This document shows positions 33,840-42,250 of a stretch of DNA of 49,827 nt, one piece after another; position 1 is the stretch's first letter; each line of letters starts with the position of its first letter. This DNA comes from Nocardioidaceae bacterium UBA4001 (GTDB lineage Bacteria; Actinomycetota; Actinomycetes; Propionibacteriales; Nocardioidaceae). A program made the position numbers and the translations under genes. Location: NCBI GenBank assembly GCA_002384855.1, contig DGBP01000005.1, positions 1 to 49,827 of the forward strand, in the 5' to 3' direction. The notes below the pieces were generated by a model. The model was not told where the DNA came from, made no database searches, and saw only the letters and a list, made by a program, of their open reading frames with translations.

Positions 33840-34174
33840 GCCTGCTTCAGGCGCTGCACGATGTCACTGTCCTCGCCGCGCTCCTCGAGGTCGGCGAGCG
33901 CGATCGCGACAGCCTCGCGCACGAGCCGGCCACGGTCGACGGCGAGCTCGTGCTCACGGCGCAGCGCCAGCCGCGCGTGCTCGAGGTCGAACAGCTCGTC
34001 TGCGGTCACGTAGACCGTCATCTTCTCGTCGTGGCGCACGCGCCCACTGGGGCGACGACGGGAGGTCTGGTCGTCGTGGCCCTCATCCTCGGGGGGCGCG
34101 GGTGCTGCGGGGGTGGTGCTCTCCGGGGCCGGCTGCGCCGCTGTGGGGCGGAACAGGTCGTCGGCTGCCGGCAT
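33836..34174 (-). CDS. Small ParA-adjacent protein, possible ribbon-helix-helix
   Basis: The start at 34174 (MPAADDLFRPTAAQPAPE) lies just after the parA stop; an in-frame ATG at 34192 would overlap parA. The first half is disordered and Pro-rich. The second half (MTVYVTADELFDLEHARLALRREHEL, then VDRGRLVREAVAIALADLEERG) reads as strand-helix-helix, like ribbon-helix-helix DNA-binding proteins. Such a protein beside an orphan ParA could be its DNA-binding partner; this is inference. Position between parA and scpA is conserved in related genomes as far as I recall. Confidence 0.6.
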   Translation of the reverse strand: MPAADDLFRPTAAQPAPESTTPAAPAPPEDEGHDDQTSRRRPSGRVRHDEKMTVYVTADELFDLEHARLALRREHELAVDRGRLVREAVAIALADLEERGEDSDIVQRLKQA

Positions 34175-34176
34175 GC

Positions 34177-35151
34177 TCACTCGTCGAGACAACGCGCGAT
34201 GACCTCACGAGCGAGCTGGCGGTAGGCCTCTGCACCCGCCGAGGAGCCGGCGTAGGAGGTGATCGGCTCCCCCGCCACGGTCGAGTCCGAGAACTTCACG
34301 GTACGCCGGATGACGGTGTGGAAGACGGTGTCTCCCCAGGCCTGCACGAGCCGTTCCATGACCTCGCGCCCGTGGAGGGTGCGTCCGTCGTACATCGTGC
34401 CGAGGACGCCGTCGATCTTCAGCTTGGGGTTCAGCCGCTGCTGGACCTTGTCGATCGTGGTCTTCAGCAGTGCGACGCCGCGCAGCGCGAAGTACTCGCA
34501 CTCCAGCGGGACGATGACGCCGTCGGAGGCGGTCAGGGCGTTGATCGTCAGCAGGCCGAGGGACGGCTGGCAGTCGATGATGACGAAGTCGTAGTCGTCG
34601 ACCGCCGGCGCCAGGACGCGCTGGAGGGTCTGCTCCCGCGCGACCTCGTGCACGAGCTGCACCTCGGCCGCGGACAGGTCGATGTTCGAGGGCAGGAGGT
34701 CCATGCCCTCGACGCCCGTGGGGACCACGACGTCCTCGATGCGCACGCCCGGCTCGAGGAGCAGGTTGTAGATGCTCAGGTCCATCTCGTGGGGGTTGAG
34801 CCCCAGACCGACCGACAGCGACCCCTGCGGGTCGAAGTCGACGAGGAGGACCTTGCGGCCGTACTCCGCGAGCGCCGCGCCGAGGTTGATCGTGGAGGTG
34901 GTCTTGCCGACGCCGCCCTTCTGGTTGCACATCGCGATCACCCGGGCGTGGCCGTGGGTGGTCAACGGCTCGGGCTCGGGAAGGTCGGGCATCGGCCGGC
35001 CGGTGGGGCCGAGCACGGGTTCCTCGTGCCGGAAGGGAAGGGGCTCGCTCACGCGTGCGGTCTCTCGTGTGGGGGCTGTCTGGACGAGCGGGGGCATCTC
35101 CGGGGCGCTCGCTGCCCCGGTCGTCGCGCCGAAGATCACCGGGTCGTTCAC
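34177..35151 (-). CDS. parA: ParA-family ATPase
   Basis: The 324-residue protein has a Pro-rich N-terminal extension of about 65 residues and then the deviant Walker A in VIAMCNQKGGVGKTTSTINL. Walker A' DFDPQGSLSVGLG and the Walker B in YDFVIIDCQPSLGLL follow. Beside scpAB and without a parB, it is the conserved second ParA of actinobacteria (like Rv1708), not the origin-proximal Soj/ParA. Its cargo is unknown. Confidence 0.9.
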   Translation of the reverse strand: MNDPVIFGATTGAASAPEMPPLVQTAPTRETARVSEPLPFRHEEPVLGPTGRPMPDLPEPEPLTTHGHARVIAMCNQKGGVGKTTSTINLGAALAEYGRKVLLVDFDPQGSLSVGLGLNPHEMDLSIYNLLLEPGVRIEDVVVPTGVEGMDLLPSNIDLSAAEVQLVHEVAREQTLQRVLAPAVDDYDFVIIDCQPSLGLLTINALTASDGVIVPLECEYFALRGVALLKTTIDKVQQRLNPKLKIDGVLGTMYDGRTLHGREVMERLVQAWGDTVFHTVIRRTVKFSDSTVAGEPITSYAGSSAGAEAYRQLAREVIARCLDE

Positions 35152-35320
35152 GCTGGGGCCTCCCGTGCGGGTCCGCGGTGCGATTGTCGACTCGCCGACT
35201 CATCGGTTTGTCGCGGCAACGCCCGCGACTCTATGCGGTGCGTCGCGCGGGCCACAACATGGCCGCCCGACACTCGTACATCTCCAGTAAATCCGCCGAG
35301 CCGCTGTGCATCCGGCAGGC

Positions 35321-35345
35321 GCGCCGTACACAAGGTGTACGGCGC
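35321..35345. promoter_or_regulatory. Perfect 11-bp palindrome between xerD and parA
   Basis: GCGCCGTACAC and GTGTACGGCGC are perfect arms around AAG. The palindrome is 30 bp beyond the xerD stop and 170 bp upstream of the parA start. It could be a factor-independent terminator for xerD (no T-run follows) or an operator for parA. The rest of the 223-bp gap shows nothing else clear. Confidence 0.5.
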
Positions 35346-35374
35346 CTGGGGACAAAGCTGTGGAGGAACCGTGC

Positions 35375-36313
35375 TCACGACAGGGCGCGCGGGTGGGCGG
35401 TGGCGTAGACCTCGCGCAGGCTGTCCACGGTGACGAGCGTGTACACCTGGGTGGTCGTCACGGAGGCGTGGCCGAGCAGCTCCTGGACCACGCGGACGTC
35501 GGCTCCCCCGTCGAGCAGGTGGGTGGCGAAGGAGTGCCTCAGGGTGTGCGGCGAGACCTCGGCGGTGACGCCGGCCCGCTCGGCGGCCTTCGCCAGGACG
35601 GTCCAGGCGCTCTGCCGGCTCAGCCGACCGCCACGGGCGTTGAGGAACAGCGCGGGCGTACCCCGTCCCGCGCCGGACAGGTCGGGGCGTCCGCGGACCA
35701 GGTAGGCCTCGACGGCGGCCCGGGCGTAGGACCCCACCGGCACGATCCGCTCCTTCGAGCCCTTCCCGCGCAGGAGCACCGTGCCGTCCTCCCGGTCGAG
35801 GTCGTCGAGGTCGAGACCCACCGCCTCGGAGATCCGCGCACCGGTCCCGTAGAGCACCTCCAGCAGGGCCCGGTCGCGCAGCGCCAGGGAGGTGCCGGGC
35901 GCTCCCGCCGCGTCGAGGATCGCCTCGATGTCGGCGAGGGGCAGTGCCTTCGGCAGCCGTTTGGCCGAGGCCGGAGGGCGTACGGCGGCGGCAGGATCGT
36001 GCTGGGCCAGCCCCTCACGCACCGCGAACCTGTGGAAGCCGCGGACGGCGACCACCGTGCGAGCCGCCGAGGCCGCGCTGAGCGGCTGGTGCTCCGCGTC
36101 CCCCTCGCGCAAGGCCATCAGAAACCCGCTCACCGCGCTCTCGGTCACCTCCGAGACGTCCTCGACGCCGACCCCGGCGAGGTGGCGGGCGTAGCGGCGC
36201 AGGTCGCGGCGGTAGGACTTGAGTGTGTTGTCGGCGAGCCCGCGCTCGACCATCAGGTGGTCGAGGTAGGTCCGGAGCGCGCGCTGCAGCGGGGTGGGCC
36301 CGGTCCTGGGCAC
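35375..36313 (-). CDS. xerD: Tyrosine recombinase XerD
   Basis: The 312-residue protein has a SAM-like N-terminal core-binding domain and a catalytic domain with R160 (GTGARISE), H256 and R259 (SPHTLRHSF), H282 (LGHASV) and Y291 (QVYTLV). Length and C-terminus (YTLVTVDSLREVYATAHPRA) fit XerD. It resolves chromosome dimers at dif with XerC. It is chromosomal, with a conserved position near pyrG and parA, and is not related to the island integrase. Confidence 0.92.
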   Translation of the reverse strand: MPRTGPTPLQRALRTYLDHLMVERGLADNTLKSYRRDLRRYARHLAGVGVEDVSEVTESAVSGFLMALREGDAEHQPLSAASAARTVVAVRGFHRFAVREGLAQHDPAAAVRPPASAKRLPKALPLADIEAILDAAGAPGTSLALRDRALLEVLYGTGARISEAVGLDLDDLDREDGTVLLRGKGSKERIVPVGSYARAAVEAYLVRGRPDLSGAGRGTPALFLNARGGRLSRQSAWTVLAKAAERAGVTAEVSPHTLRHSFATHLLDGGADVRVVQELLGHASVTTTQVYTLVTVDSLREVYATAHPRALS

Positions 36314-36336
36314 ACCCTGCTCCGTCGCGGGACCGC

Positions 36337-37461
36337 TCAGGCGAGGGCCTCCTCGAGGGACACGTGCTCCAGCTCGTGCGCCTCCGCGACGGGAGCGTTC
36401 GTGAGCCGCCCGGCGTGCGTGTTCAGGCCCGGGGCGAGCGAGCGGTCCTCACGCAGCGCGCGCTGCCAGCCCTTGTCGGCCAGGGCGACCGCGTAGGGCA
36501 GCGTGGCGTTGGTGAGCGCGTAGGTCGAGGTGTTCGGAACCGCACCGGGCATGTTGGCCACGCAGTAGAAGATCGACTCGTGCACCTGGAAGGTCGGGTC
36601 CGCGTGGGTGGTCGCGCGCGTGTCCTCGAAGCAGCCGCCCTGGTCCACGGCGATGTCGACGAGCACCGAGCCCGGCTTCATCTGCGCGACCAGGTCGTTG
36701 CTGACCAGCTTCGGCGCCTTCGCGCCCGGGATCAGCACGGCACCGATGACGAGGTCGGCCTCCATCACCTGCTGCTGGATCGCCAGCTTGGACGAGGCGA
36801 GGCCGTGCACCCTGTTGTTGTAGCGCCAGAACGACAGGCGCAGCTTGTCGAGGTCGGTGTCGAGCAGGGTCACGTCCGCACCCATGCCCAGCGCGATGTT
36901 CGCGGCGTTCTGGCCCGCGACACCTGCCCCGATCACGACGACCTTCGCGTTGGCCACTCCGCCGACGCCACCCATGAGCACGCCGCGGCCGCCCTGGGCC
37001 CTCATCAGCGCGTGCGCGCCGACCTGGGGCGCGAGGCAGCCGGCCACCTCGGACATCGGGTAGAGCAGCGGAAGACTGCCGGAGGGCAGCTGCACGGTCT
37101 CGTAGGCGATCGCGGTGACCTGACGCTTCAACAGCTCCTCGGTCAGCGGGCGGTCCGCGGCCAGGTGCAGGTAGGTGAACAGGGTCTGGCCTTCGCGCAT
37201 CCGCGAGTACTCCTCGGCGATGGGCTCCTTCACCTTGAGCACCATGTCGGCGGTGCCCCACACGTCGTCGGCGGTGTCGACCATGGTGGCGCCGGCGGCG
37301 ACGTACTCCTCGTCGTGGATCAGCGACCCGGCGCCGGCGCCCTTCTCGACGTACACCTCGTGGCCGTGCTCGGTGAGCTCGTGCACGCCGATCGGCGTCA
37401 GGGCGACGCGGTACTCATGGGTCTTGACTTCCTTCGGCACGCCGATCTTCACGGTGCGCAC
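36337..37461 (-). CDS. ald: Alanine dehydrogenase
   Basis: The 374-residue protein starts MRTVKIGVPKEVKTHEYRVA, as Ald does, with K and R substrate residues in GVPKEVKTHEYRVALTP, the catalytic-region histidine in YLHLAADRPLTEELL and the NAD-binding VVVIGAGVAGQNAANIALGM. It reversibly converts alanine and NAD to pyruvate, ammonia and NADH. It has its own unit between xerD and the NUDIX gene. Confidence 0.96.
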   Translation of the reverse strand: MRTVKIGVPKEVKTHEYRVALTPIGVHELTEHGHEVYVEKGAGAGSLIHDEEYVAAGATMVDTADDVWGTADMVLKVKEPIAEEYSRMREGQTLFTYLHLAADRPLTEELLKRQVTAIAYETVQLPSGSLPLLYPMSEVAGCLAPQVGAHALMRAQGGRGVLMGGVGGVANAKVVVIGAGVAGQNAANIALGMGADVTLLDTDLDKLRLSFWRYNNRVHGLASSKLAIQQQVMEADLVIGAVLIPGAKAPKLVSNDLVAQMKPGSVLVDIAVDQGGCFEDTRATTHADPTFQVHESIFYCVANMPGAVPNTSTYALTNATLPYAVALADKGWQRALREDRSLAPGLNTHAGRLTNAPVAEAHELEHVSLEEALA

Positions 37462-37548
37462 TCCCTCTCAGTGTGACTGTCACCACGCGCGTGGGACGCC
37501 GCGAGTGTATTGCGTCACGTCCCCCTCGACGGGCGCAGGGGTGCCCGT

Positions 37549-38151
37549 TCAGGGGGCCCCGCGACGGGCACGCCGGTGGAGGTAGGCCAGGACTGCCAGC
37601 GCGAGGGGGCCGTCGGCGGCGCGGCCGTCGAGTACGGCGTCGGCGAGATCGTCCGCAGGGACCCAACGTGCTGTCATGTCCGCCTCCTCGTGGGTCGGCT
37701 CGAAGTCGCCACGGTCGCCCGGGGCGAGGTCCCGGGCCAGGAAGATCTCGAGCCGCTCGGAGCTGATGCCGGGCGACGGGTGCGTGCTCAGCAGGTGCTC
37801 CCACGTGCGGGCCTCGAGCTCCGCCTCCTCGAGGAGCTCGCGGCGCGCGGTGACCAGCGGGTCCTCCCCCTCGGCGTCGCGCAGACCGGCGGGGAGCTCG
37901 AGCAGACGGCGCTGCACGGGGTGACGGTACTGCTCGAGGACGAGCACGCGTTCGTCGACGTCGACCGCCACCACCATCACGGACCCCGGGTGCTCGAGGA
38001 CCAGCCGGGCGAACCGTTCGTCCCCGTGGCCGGGGTGCGACACCAGGTCCCGGCGAAGGGACATCACCCACGCGTCACGGAAGAGGTCCTCGGTGTCGTG
38101 GACCGGCCAGGACTCCTCCCGGTCCGTGGGCAGAATCCCCTCCTCAGGCAT
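37549..38151 (-). CDS. NUDIX hydrolase (ADP-ribose pyrophosphatase-like)
   Basis: The 200-residue protein starts at 38151 (MPEEGILPTDREESW), overlapping the pyrG stop by 8 bp. The NUDIX box is GLRDAEGEDPLVTARRELLE followed by EAEL, with alanine where the consensus has glycine. The upstream EQYRHPVQRRLLELPAG motif is typical of ADP-ribose pyrophosphatases. It likely hydrolyses ADP-ribose or a similar nucleotide sugar. A gene of this kind next to pyrG is conserved (Rv1700-like). Confidence 0.9.
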   Translation of the reverse strand: MPEEGILPTDREESWPVHDTEDLFRDAWVMSLRRDLVSHPGHGDERFARLVLEHPGSVMVVAVDVDERVLVLEQYRHPVQRRLLELPAGLRDAEGEDPLVTARRELLEEAELEARTWEHLLSTHPSPGISSERLEIFLARDLAPGDRGDFEPTHEEADMTARWVPADDLADAVLDGRAADGPLALAVLAYLHRRARRGAP

Positions 38152-39889
38152 CCTGCTGCGGGGTCCCCGCCGATCCGACCAGCTCCTGGTCCGGGTGGGC
38201 ACCGTCGGCGGACGTGGGGCGGCGCAGCGACGACTCGTCGAGCGGGAAGCGAAGCTCGCGCTGGCGCGCCAGCGCGGCTCCTACGAGGCCCGCGAAGAGC
38301 GGGTGGGGCCTCGTCGGGCGCGAGCGCAGCTCAGGGTGCGCCTGGGTGGACACGTAGTACGGGTGGACGTCGGTGGGCAGCTCCACGAACTCGACGAGGC
38401 TGTCGTCGGGCGAGGTGCCCGAGAAGACCAGCCCGGCCTTGGCCAGGTCGTCACGATAGGCGTTGTTGACCTCGTAGCGGTGACGGTGGCGCTCCTCGAC
38501 CTCGTCGGCACCGTAGGTGGCGGCCACCACCGAGCCCGGCTGCAGGTGGGCCGGGTAGAGGCCGAGTCGCATGGTGCCCCCGAGGTCTCCCTCTCCCTCC
38601 ACGTAGGCCTTCTGCTCGGCCATCGTCGCGATCACCGGGGCCTCGCACTCGGGGTTGAACTCGGTGGAGTCGGCGTTCTCGATCCCGGCGACGTGACGGG
38701 CGTACTCGATGACCATGCACTGCAGTCCGAGGCACAGTCCCAGGGTCGGGATCTTGTGGGTCCGGGTGTACTCCAGGGCGCCGACCTTGCCCTCGATCCC
38801 GCGGATGCCGAAGCCGCCCGGGACGCAGACCGCGTCGACGTCGGCGAGGTGCTTCGCGGCCCCCTCGGGGGTCTGGCACTCGTCCGACGGTACCCAGCGC
38901 AGGTTGACCTTCGCCTCGTGGGCGAAGCCGCCCGCGCGAAGGGCCTCGGCGACCGAGAGGTAGGCGTCCGGCAGGTCGACGTACTTGCCGACCAGGGCGA
39001 CGGTGACCTCCTCGGCCGGGTGGTGCACCCGGCGCAGCAGGTCGTCCCACTGGGTCCAGTCGACGTCCCGGAAGGGCAGGTTCAGCCGGCGCACGACGTA
39101 CGCGTCGAGCCCCTCGGCGTGGAGGACCTTCGGGATGTCGTAGATCGACGGGGCGTCGGCCGCGTTGACCACCGCCTCCTCGTCGACGTCGCACATGAGC
39201 GAGATCTTGCGCTTCATCGACTCGGGGATCTCCCGGTCCGACCGCGCGACGATGGCGTCGGGCTGGATGCCGATCGAGCGGAGCGCAGCAACCGAGTGCT
39301 GCGTCGGCTTGGTCTTCAGCTCACCCGACGGGCCGATGTAGGGCACCAGCGAGACGTGGAGGAAGAAGCAGTTGTCCCGTCCCACGTCGTGGCGGACCTG
39401 GCGGGCCGCCTCGAGGAACGGCAGGGACTCGATGTCGCCGACGGTGCCGCCGATCTCGGTGATCACCACGTCGACGTCCGGGCCGGCCATCGCGCGGACC
39501 CGCTCCTTGATCTCGTTGGTGATGTGGGGGATCACCTGGACGGTGTCACCGAGGTAGTCGCCGCGTCGCTCCCTGGCGATCACCCGGGAGTAGACCTGTC
39601 CGGTCGTCACGTTGGCGATCTGGCCGAGGTCGGTGTCGAGGAACCGCTCGTAGTGCCCGACGTCGAGGTCGGTCTCGCTGCCGTCGTTGGTGACGAACAC
39701 CTCGCCGTGCTGGAACGGGTTCATCGTCCCGGGGTCCACGTTCAGGTAGGGGTCGAGCTTCTGCATCGTGACCCGCAGGCCGCGCGCCTTCAGCAGGTTG
39801 CCGAGGCTCGAGGCGGTGAGGCCCTTGCCCAGCGAGGAGGCGACGCCTCCGGTGACGAAGACGTGCTTGGTTGGCTGCGACGCGGCCAA
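38144..39889 (-). CDS. pyrG: CTP synthase
   Basis: The start is taken as TTG at 39889 (LAASQPTKHVFVTGGVASSLG), with GGGAG five bases upstream; the open frame continues far upstream but overlaps the next gene. The 581-residue protein has the synthetase domain (GGVASSLGKGL, DPYLNVDPGTMNPF) and a class-I glutamine amidotransferase domain with nucleophile cysteine in LGLCLGLQCMV and late His-Glu (AQAHPELRSRP gives HPE). It makes CTP from UTP, ATP and glutamine. Confidence 0.96.
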   Translation of the reverse strand: MAASQPTKHVFVTGGVASSLGKGLTASSLGNLLKARGLRVTMQKLDPYLNVDPGTMNPFQHGEVFVTNDGSETDLDVGHYERFLDTDLGQIANVTTGQVYSRVIARERRGDYLGDTVQVIPHITNEIKERVRAMAGPDVDVVITEIGGTVGDIESLPFLEAARQVRHDVGRDNCFFLHVSLVPYIGPSGELKTKPTQHSVAALRSIGIQPDAIVARSDREIPESMKRKISLMCDVDEEAVVNAADAPSIYDIPKVLHAEGLDAYVVRRLNLPFRDVDWTQWDDLLRRVHHPAEEVTVALVGKYVDLPDAYLSVAEALRAGGFAHEAKVNLRWVPSDECQTPEGAAKHLADVDAVCVPGGFGIRGIEGKVGALEYTRTHKIPTLGLCLGLQCMVIEYARHVAGIENADSTEFNPECEAPVIATMAEQKAYVEGEGDLGGTMRLGLYPAHLQPGSVVAATYGADEVEERHRHRYEVNNAYRDDLAKAGLVFSGTSPDDSLVEFVELPTDVHPYYVSTQAHPELRSRPTRPHPLFAGLVGAALARQRELRFPLDESSLRRPTSADGAHPDQELVGSAGTPQQDA

Positions 39890-40017
39890 GGCAACTCCCG
39901 TGGTGTCGGTGCGGGACCTCGCTGAGAACCCAGCGAAGCGGCGGTTGGAACCCAACCGTCCACGGGGTTCTAGGCTACCAACAACATGGCCCCGGCGGCG
40001 AAAGCCGCGCCGTTTCG

Positions 40018-40986
40018 TCAGCCGTTGTCGCCCTCGACGGTCTCCTCGGCGGCACCGGGCATCACCCCGTCGGGCGCCTCGATCGAGCCGTAGTGCCCGG
40101 TCGAGCCGCCCGCCTGCTCCGCTAGGGCGAGCAGGGTCACCACCTGGCCGGCCGACCGGTCCAGGGTGTCGACGGTGGAGACCTCCTGCGCGGTGCCCAC
40201 CTCGCTGCGCACCGACTCCACCACGCCGCCGTTGCGGGCGGTGTCCGCGGGGCCCGCAACGACGACGCCGTCGGTCGCCTGGTCGATCGCGTCGACGAGG
40301 GCCGTGACGATCGCGCTGGCGCCCTCGCGGGCGGCGTCGTCCTCGGCGCCCGCGCCGCCCACGACGAGCACGACACTCCCCCGGCGGGTCATGTCGCCGG
40401 CGGGCGACATGAGGTCGGCGGTGCTGAGGCCGGAGAGGATGCTGTTCGCCGCGTCGTCGACGCGAGCCCCCGCGTCCTCGTCGGTGGCGATCGCGCGGGC
40501 CAGCAGCACCCCGAGCCGTTCGTAGGTGCCTGCGGCATCCGGGACGGTCACGTCGTCGACCCCGTCGAGGAGCTGGCTGACGAGCTCGTCCACGAGCTGC
40601 TTGTTGCCGACGTCCACCAGGCCCTGCCCGGCGCGGACGGTGCCGCTCACGGTGCCTCCGGCCACCTCCACGAGCTCGGCGAGGGAAGACACCGTCTGGT
40701 CCTCCGCCCCGGGCAGGACGAGCAAGGACACCGGCCGGCCCTGCAGGGATTCGGCGAGCACCCGGGGGGCGACCGACGACGCGAACTCGTCGGTGAACCG
40801 GTTGCCCCCCTCGAGGGCGGCCACCTGCGAGCGCAGGTCGGCCATGACCCGGCGGTCCTGCTCGGCCTGCTCGGCCAGGGTCTTGTCGACCTCGCCCTCC
40901 AGCGGGCCACCGCCCAGGGCCACCCCGATCGCGAGAGCGAGGAAGACCGAGACGATCGAGACGATGTGGTAACGGAAAGAGATCAC
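40018..40986 (-). CDS. mctB: MctB-like membrane protein (copper transporter family)
   Basis: The 322-residue protein starts with GTG at 40986, overlapping the steA stop (GTGA). One N-terminal membrane helix (SFRYHIVSIVSVFLALAIG) and a coiled coil (VDKTLAEQAEQDRRVMADLRSQVAALE, residues about 32-58) precede an external domain. This matches the Rv1698/MctB family, named for a proposed copper-export role in mycobacteria. In bacteria without a mycolate outer membrane the role is less clear; coupling to steA suggests an envelope or division function. Confidence 0.82.
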   Translation of the reverse strand: MISFRYHIVSIVSVFLALAIGVALGGGPLEGEVDKTLAEQAEQDRRVMADLRSQVAALEGGNRFTDEFASSVAPRVLAESLQGRPVSLLVLPGAEDQTVSSLAELVEVAGGTVSGTVRAGQGLVDVGNKQLVDELVSQLLDGVDDVTVPDAAGTYERLGVLLARAIATDEDAGARVDDAANSILSGLSTADLMSPAGDMTRRGSVVLVVGGAGAEDDAAREGASAIVTALVDAIDQATDGVVVAGPADTARNGGVVESVRSEVGTAQEVSTVDTLDRSAGQVVTLLALAEQAGGSTGHYGSIEAPDGVMPGAAEETVEGDNG

Positions 40987-42197
40987 GTGAAGAGTCCTTG
41001 GAACCAGTCGGTGACGTCGGCGAACCAGGCCTGCACGGCGTCCCACCACTCTTGCCCGACCGGGGTCGCCGCGACGGCGACCGCCAGGGCCAGGACACCG
41101 GCCAGGACGACCGCGAGGAGGTGCCACGGGCGCACCCGGCCGGAGTAGAGATGGGGGACGCCCTTGGCGTCGACCAGCTTGGGCCCCACCCGCAGGCGGG
41201 TCAGGAAGGTGCTGGCCAGGCCCGAACGCTGCCGGTCGAGGAACTCCGTCAGCGTGGCGTGGGTGCCGACGGAGACGATCAGCGAGGCGCCGCCGTGGTC
41301 GGCGAGGAGCAGGGCGACGTCTTCGCTCGTCCCGGAGGCGGAGAAGTTCTGGGCCCGGATCCCGAGCCTGTCGAGACGGTCGGCCCCGAGGGCGCGGCCG
41401 GTGCGGTCGCTGTGGACGACGACCTCCTTGGCGCCGCGCAGCGCCTTGTCCGAGACCGCAGCACGGTCGCTCCCCCGGTTCGTCGGAGCGAGCCCGGCCT
41501 CGCCGACCACCACGATGTCGGGACGGTGACCCGCCTCGAGCAGGGCGTCCGCGCCGGCGTCGACACCGACCAGGACCGGGCGCTGTTCACGGATGTAGCC
41601 CTTGATCCGGCGCAGGTCCTCGCGGTAGTCGTAACCGCGCACGACCACCACGACCGGTCTGCCGTCGAGCTTGATGCCCAGGTCAGGAGCGCCCTCGCCG
41701 TGCAGGAGCAGGTCCTGCTCCCGGCGGAGGAACTCGGTGGTGTTGTGGGTGAAGCTCTGCAGCTGCGTGGCGAGCCCGCTGCGGGCGTCCTCCATCATCG
41801 ACCCGATCTCCTCGGCCGTGAGCTGCGCGCCGGTGACCACGGGCTCGTCCCTCACGAGGACCTGGCCCTCGTGGATGCGCGCCTCGACGCCCTCGCGGAG
41901 CCTGTCGAAGGCCTCCGCGCCCACGTTGTCGACCAGCACGACGCCCGAGCGCGCGAGCAGCTCCGGGCCGAGGTTCGGGTAGCGGCCGGAGATGAACGGC
42001 GAGGCGTTCACGACCGCGACCACACCGCGGTCGAGCAGCGCCTCGGCGTTGGCACGGTCGAGGTCGAGGTGGTCGATGACGGCGATGTCTCCGGGCTTGA
42101 GCCGTCGGATGAGCGTGCCGGTACGACGATCCACGCGCAGCGTGCCCGTGGTGCCGGGCAGGCCCGCGTCCTGCTTCTGTCGGGAGGGGAACTTCAT
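40983..42197 (-). CDS. steA: SteA, septation-associated protein
   Basis: The 404-residue protein starts at 42197 (MKFPSRQKQDAGLPGTTG). It has a domain similar to the catalytic domain of thiamine pyrophosphokinases (RPVVVVVRGYDYREDLRRIK region) and a C-terminal membrane helix (WHLLAVVLAGVLALAVAVAA) followed by a short amphipathic tail. SteA was described in corynebacteria as a divisome-linked partner of SteB, which influences cell separation. Partner mctB-like gene follows by GTGA overlap, the same pairing as SteA-SteB. Confidence 0.85.
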   Translation of the reverse strand: MKFPSRQKQDAGLPGTTGTLRVDRRTGTLIRRLKPGDIAVIDHLDLDRANAEALLDRGVVAVVNASPFISGRYPNLGPELLARSGVVLVDNVGAEAFDRLREGVEARIHEGQVLVRDEPVVTGAQLTAEEIGSMMEDARSGLATQLQSFTHNTTEFLRREQDLLLHGEGAPDLGIKLDGRPVVVVVRGYDYREDLRRIKGYIREQRPVLVGVDAGADALLEAGHRPDIVVVGEAGLAPTNRGSDRAAVSDKALRGAKEVVVHSDRTGRALGADRLDRLGIRAQNFSASGTSEDVALLLADHGGASLIVSVGTHATLTEFLDRQRSGLASTFLTRLRVGPKLVDAKGVPHLYSGRVRPWHLLAVVLAGVLALAVAVAATPVGQEWWDAVQAWFADVTDWFQGLFT

Positions 42198-42250
42198 CGC
42201 GCAGCCATCCTGCCACGGCAAAGGTGGCGTTCCGGGCAGGCCGGAGCGCG

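Noticed and set aside
37529..37548. ACGGGC/GCCCGT hairpin after the NUDIX gene
   Set aside because: Only six pairs with an 8-base loop and at the very end of the gene; too weak to call in such GC-rich DNA.
38144..41098. A 984-residue open frame covering pyrG and the upstream gene
   Set aside because: Only the part from the TTG at 39,889 has CTP synthase character; the rest is an antisense-free but alternate frame of the MctB-like gene, which has clear membrane and coiled-coil features in its own frame.
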